64,000 bases of DNA from JAVWMQ01 sp036646055 (GTDB lineage Bacteria > Bacillota > Clostridia > Peptostreptococcales > Anaerovoracaceae), in NCBI GenBank assembly GCA_036646055.1, contig JAVXMY010000001.1, forward strand, positions 1-64,000, given 5' to 3'. The position numbers and the translations under genes were made by a program. How positions within the stretch are numbered: the first letter of the stretch is position 1; each line of letters begins with the position of its first letter. Shown here in pieces: positions 60,333 through 64,000 of this stretch. The notes beneath the pieces were generated by a model. The model was given only the letters and a program-made list of their open reading frames with translations. It was not told where the DNA came from and ran no database searches.

Positions 60333-63300
60333 TTAAAACAAAGATAGCTGGTCTGTTTCAGGTAATCCAGCCAAAACCCCTGCAGCTCTCAAAGACTCTA
60401 TGGCAGTTTTGTTAGCCTTTGCTCTTTCTTTGATTTCTTCAATAGTTTCAAAAGGTTTGATTTTGTACTCTTGACAAATACTCTTACCTGCACTATCTCC
60501 AACTCCATTAAGGGCACAAAATGGTACAAGTACCTTCCCATTTAAAACAGAAAAATGTACAGCCCTAGAATGTTCAAAGTTTGGATTTTCAAATTCATAG
60601 CCTCTAGAATACATTTCATAACATATTTCTAAAACTATTACTTCATCTTCTTCCTTCTTAGTAGCATTTTTCCCCTTAAGAGATATTTCTTCCATTCTTT
60701 TTAGAATTGCTTTAGATCCATTCTTAATTACATCCCAATTAAAGTCTGCCCTTTTAGTAGTTAAGTAAACTGCATAAAATTCCGCTGGGTAGTAAACTTT
60801 GAAGTAAGCAATTCTATAAGCCATAGTAACATAAGCTACAGCATGGGCTCTTGGGAACATATAAGATATTGCCCTACAAGAATCAATATACCAATCGGGA
60901 ACCTGGTTCTCTGTCATAAGCTGTGCCTCTTCATCAGAAACGCCTTTTCCTTTACGGACCTTTTCCATAATTGTAAATGCCGGAATACTTGGTACGCCTT
61001 TTTGAATAAGATAGTTCATTATGTCGTCTCTAGTTGAAATAGCATTATTCATAGTAGCTATCCCTTCTTTGATATAGTACTGTGCATTTCCAAGCCAAAC
61101 ATTAGTACCATGGGAAAACCCTGAAATTCTTACTAGGTCAGCAAACTTACTAGGTTTAGTATCATCAAGCATTTGTCTTACAAACTTAGTCCCAAATTCA
61201 GGGATACCATAACTACCATGAGTAAACAAGTAGTCTGGATCTTTAATATCAAGAGCCTCTATTCCAAGGAATAAACTATTAACCTTATCATCTTTAAGCG
61301 GCACATCTCTCATAGGATCTAGGCCTGTCATATCCTGAAGTTGTCTAATCATAGACGGAGCATCATGACCTAGAATATCAAGTTTAAGTAGATTTTCATC
61401 AATAGCATGATAGTCGAAATGAGTAGTAATAATTCCCGTACTTGCATCGTTAGCCGGATGCTGAACCGGACAAAACTCATATATTTCATGGCCCTCTGGA
61501 AGAATAATAATTCCACCTGGATGTTGTCCTGTAGTTCTTTTAACACCTTCACAGGATTTAGTTAATCTATCCACTTCATACTTATTAACTGGCTGCTGCC
61601 TTTCTTCAAAGTATTTCATAACAAAACCATAGGCTGTTTTACCAGCAATAGTTCCAATAGTGCCTGCCTTAAACACATTTTTACTACCAAAAATTTCATC
61701 AACATATTTATGGGCAATTGGTTGATATTCTCCTGCAAAGTTAAGGTCTATATCAGGTTCCTTTTGCTTTCCTGGAATTCCAAGGAAGGTTTCAAAAGGA
61801 ATAGTAAATCCTTCTTGATTATATTTAGTACCACAAACAGGACAATTTTTAATTGGCATATCTACGCCACAATCGTATTCACTTTCATCACCCCACTCAA
61901 GATTTTTGCAATTTGGGCAAATATAATGAGGCGGTAAAGGATTTACTTCAGTTATTCCCGCCATTGTGGCTGCAAACGAAGACCCAACAGATCCTCTAGA
62001 TCCAACTAAATATCCATCTTCCATAGATTTTCTAACAAGCATTTGAGCAGAAACATACATTACCGCATAGCCTTCATCTATAATAGCGCTTAATTCATCA
62101 TCTAACCGTTTTTGAATTCGCTCTGGCAAAGGGTCACCATAAAGTGAATGGGCCTTATCATAGCATTCCTGTCTCAAAGTCACGTCTGCTTTATCTATAT
62201 GAGGTGGAAACTTACCCTTAGGAACAGGTCTAATCTGTTCAATAGAATCTGCTATAATATTAGGATTAGTAACCACTACTTCTTTAGCTTTAGCTTCCCC
62301 CAGATAACTAAACTCTTCAAGCATTTCATCTGTTGTTCTTAAATAAAGACCACCTTCGCCTAAATCCTTATATCCTTGACCAGACATTAGAATTTTTCTA
62401 TAAATGGAATCCCCTTCATTTGTATAGTGAGCATCACAGGTGGCAACAACTAATTTACTATGTTCTTCACCTAACTTAACTATTTTCCTATTAAGCTCTA
62501 TAAGATCATTTTTGTTTTCCACAAAACCCTTATCCACTAAAAATTGATTATTTATCAAAGGCTGAATTTCCAGGTAATCGTAAAAATTAACTAACCTATC
62601 AATTCTTTCCTTAGGTTCATTGTTTAATACCGCCTGAAATAACTCTCCAGCTTCACAAGCAGACCCTAGTATCAGGCCCTGTCTATTTTCAACTAGAATG
62701 GTTCTAGGAATTCTAGGTTTCTTATAGAAGTAATCCAAATGAGAAAGAGATACAATCTTATATAGATTCTTAAGTCCTTCTTGAGTTTTCGCTAATATAA
62801 TAATGTGATTTGTTTTTTTCTTCTTAAAGTCAATACATCCATCTTCATGAACTAAGCCTTCATCGTCAAGTAAATATCCTTCAATTCCATAAAGGACCTT
62901 AATATCTCCTCCAGCTGCCCTAGCTGCATCAGGAAAGGCTTGGCACACTCCATGGTCAGTAACCGCTACTGCTTTGTGCCCCCAACCTTTTGCTGTATTA
63001 ATTAACTGCTTAACATCCTGAAGTCCATCCATAGAACTCATCTTAGTATGGGCATGAAGTTCTACACGCTTTTCTTCTGCTGTATCAACTCTGCCTTGCT
63101 TACCTTCAAGTTTCTCTATATCCTTAACCATTAATACTGGTGTATTGGCAAAACTATCCCACTCGGCATTTCCTTTCATCTTAACAAGGCTGCCTGGTTT
63201 GAGATTTTTTTCTATAACCTGCCACTTTTCTTCACTGGCAAAGGTTTTAGCACATATAGAAGATGTTCCATCAGTTACAAGGAAAGTCCCTATTTTTTTG

Positions 63301-64000
63301 CCGTTCCTAATATCCTTTTTAGTAATTTCAAAGATTTCACCAGAAACGCATGAATCTCCACTTGTTTCACTAAAATCTATCATTTTCATAGGTTCTTTAG
63401 AAATGGCTTTACCCATTACTCTATTACCTACCATTTCTATTTTCTCTTTTTCTCTTTTGTACTTGCCATACTCTCTTGGCTTTTGCTTTTCTTTAGTTTC
63501 AGACTTACCCGTTGATGCTGGTCTTTGAATCTGAACATTTGAGGCCTTCTCTTTGGCTAACCTAGCTTCCTCATAAACTTTTTCATCATTAATAAATATA
63601 ACCTTGTCTTCAATTCCAAAGTTCTCTAGTAAATAATCCTGAAACTGTCTACTACATTGTTTGTTTAAATGGTCACACATTACCTTGCCAACAGCAAACA
63701 ATTTAATACCTTCACTATCCATTTCTATTTTTTGGTCATTAATTGTTCTAATAAAATGTTGAAAGTCCCTTCCTACAGCTGAAATCATATATGGCAAAAA
63801 CTTTCTAACAATTTCATCCTTATTTTCTACCATATTTTTGTACTCAAAAATGAAGTCAACTCCCTTGACTTCATTTATCATTTTTAATATTTTTTCCTTT
63901 TGTTTTTCTGTTTCTTCAAAAGGTACAACAAAATTAAGGGCTACATGAATATTCAATTTATATTGCCCACAAGACATAACCAAGTCTGTAATTTCATAAC
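60333..64000 (-). CDS. polC: DNA polymerase III alpha subunit, PolC type, 5' end cut by window; exonuclease domain apparently absent
   Basis: Replicative DNA polymerase of Firmicutes; the gene begins beyond base 64000 (frame open to the edge). The visible 1222 residues start in the N-terminal domain. Then come an OB fold (about 200-310, IFEITKKDIRNGKKIGTFLVTDG), the first PHP part (RVELHAHTKMSSMDGLQDV near 308), a second PHP part (YKKPRIPRTILV near 410), the polymerase core (GSRGSVGSSFAATMAGITEVNPLPPHY near 665, DIDLNFAGEYQ near 745) and a C-terminal helix-hairpin-helix. In normal PolC a DEDD 3'-5' exonuclease of about 170 residues is inserted between DDEG/VDDG and the segment leading to ILAKTQEGLKNLYK; here VLYGIEGYLLDDEGLVHEDG continues straight into that segment. 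So the proofreading insert is missing. Everything else looks intact. Confidence 0.93.
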   Translation of the reverse strand, partial: YEITDLVMSCGQYKLNIHVALNFVVPFEETEKQKEKILKMINEVKGVDFIFEYKNMVENKDEIVRKFLPYMISAVGRDFQHFIRTINDQKIEMDSEGIKLFAVGKVMCDHLNKQCSRQFQDYLLENFGIEDKVIFINDEKVYEEARLAKEKASNVQIQRPASTGKSETKEKQKPREYGKYKREKEKIEMVGNRVMGKAISKEPMKMIDFSETSGDSCVSGEIFEITKKDIRNGKKIGTFLVTDGTSSICAKTFASEEKWQVIEKNLKPGSLVKMKGNAEWDSFANTPVLMVKDIEKLEGKQGRVDTAEEKRVELHAHTKMSSMDGLQDVKQLINTAKGWGHKAVAVTDHGVCQAFPDAARAAGGDIKVLYGIEGYLLDDEGLVHEDGCIDFKKKKTNHIIILAKTQEGLKNLYKIVSLSHLDYFYKKPRIPRTILVENRQGLILGSACEAGELFQAVLNNEPKERIDRLVNFYDYLEIQPLINNQFLVDKGFVENKNDLIELNRKIVKLGEEHSKLVVATCDAHYTNEGDSIYRKILMSGQGYKDLGEGGLYLRTTDEMLEEFSYLGEAKAKEVVVTNPNIIADSIEQIRPVPKGKFPPHIDKADVTLRQECYDKAHSLYGDPLPERIQKRLDDELSAIIDEGYAVMYVSAQMLVRKSMEDGYLVGSRGSVGSSFAATMAGITEVNPLPPHYICPNCKNLEWGDESEYDCGVDMPIKNCPVCGTKYNQEGFTIPFETFLGIPGKQKEPDIDLNFAGEYQPIAHKYVDEIFGSKNVFKAGTIGTIAGKTAYGFVMKYFEERQQPVNKYEVDRLTKSCEGVKRTTGQHPGGIIILPEGHEIYEFCPVQHPANDASTGIITTHFDYHAIDENLLKLDILGHDAPSMIRQLQDMTGLDPMRDVPLKDDKVNSLFLGIEALDIKDPDYLFTHGSYGIPEFGTKFVRQMLDDTKPSKFADLVRISGFSHGTNVWLGNAQYYIKEGIATMNNAISTRDDIMNYLIQKGVPSIPAFTIMEKVRKGKGVSDEEAQLMTENQVPDWYIDSCRAISYMFPRAHAVAYVTMAYRIAYFKVYYPAEFYAVYLTTKRADFNWDVIKNGSKAILKRMEEISLKGKNATKKEEDEVIVLEICYEMYSRGYEFENPNFEHSRAVHFSVLNGKVLVPFCALNGVGDSAGKSICQEYKIKPFETIEEIKERAKANKTAIESLRAAGVLAGLPETDQLSLF

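Noticed and set aside
1..64000. CRISPR array, tRNA or rRNA genes
   Set aside because: No regularly spaced repeats and no tRNA-like or rRNA-like sequence was seen on either strand.

Overview
This window looks like chromosome from a low-GC, anaerobic Clostridia-type Firmicute. The signs are PolC-type DNA polymerase, WhiA, RapZ, a FabT/FabK-type fatty-acid operon, a T-box-controlled ileS, an iron-dependent alcohol dehydrogenase, EFR1 ferredoxin and GNRA-free AT-rich spacers with many intrinsic terminators. The family cannot be fixed from sequence alone; an Anaerovoracaceae/Peptostreptococcales-like anaerobe is a guess. No rRNA, tRNA or CRISPR array was seen.

Layout. (1) Bases 1-6632 are accessory: the end of a type I restriction-modification operon (partial hsdS, hsdR, a GIY-YIG/DUF4357-like gene), then a 1.6-kb mini-island holding an EVE-like/HNH nuclease and a small Cys-rich protein. 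The mini-island is bounded by two nearly identical 28-bp copies of the 3' end of rlmD, as expected of an element integrated at that gene. (2) 6591-8507: rlmD and thioredoxin. (3) 8644-12620: a MacB-like ABC exporter with its own two-component system. (4) 12730-18872: yfcE-perM-murB-PHP-rapZ-kce-whiA, where a lysine-fermentation-type enzyme (kce) sits where yvcK is normally found. (5) 19008-24117: assorted metabolic and redox genes. (6) 24195-33676: a complete type II fatty-acid synthesis operon (fabH-acpP-fabK-fabD-fabG-fabF-accB-fabZ-accC-accDA fusion) followed by its likely regulator fabT, with FabT-type boxes in the fabH promoter. (7) 33915-36162: nucleoside phosphorylase and pepD. (8) 36197-38435: a decayed ISL3-type element abutting a truncated, frameshifted hsdM, the ghost of another type I R-M locus. 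(9) 38456-42930: rlmN, a type 2 ileS and its T-box leader. (10) 43011-48618: a secreted alpha/beta hydrolase and a spermidine/putrescine transporter with fused PotC-PotD. (11) 48719-51209: pnp and rpsO. (12) 51333-60203: EFR1 and the classical rimP-nusA-ylxR-ylxQ-infB-rbfA-nrnA-truB-ribF translation operon. (13) 60333-64000: polC, running off the window.

Most notable: PolC appears to lack the proofreading exonuclease domain normally inserted in its PHP domain; the rlmD-bounded mini-island with a candidate modification-dependent nuclease; three FabT-like boxes in the fabH control region; kce replacing yvcK; and the ISL3-truncated hsdM. Nearly all genes from 6.6 kb onward are tightly packed housekeeping operons, mostly on the minus strand.
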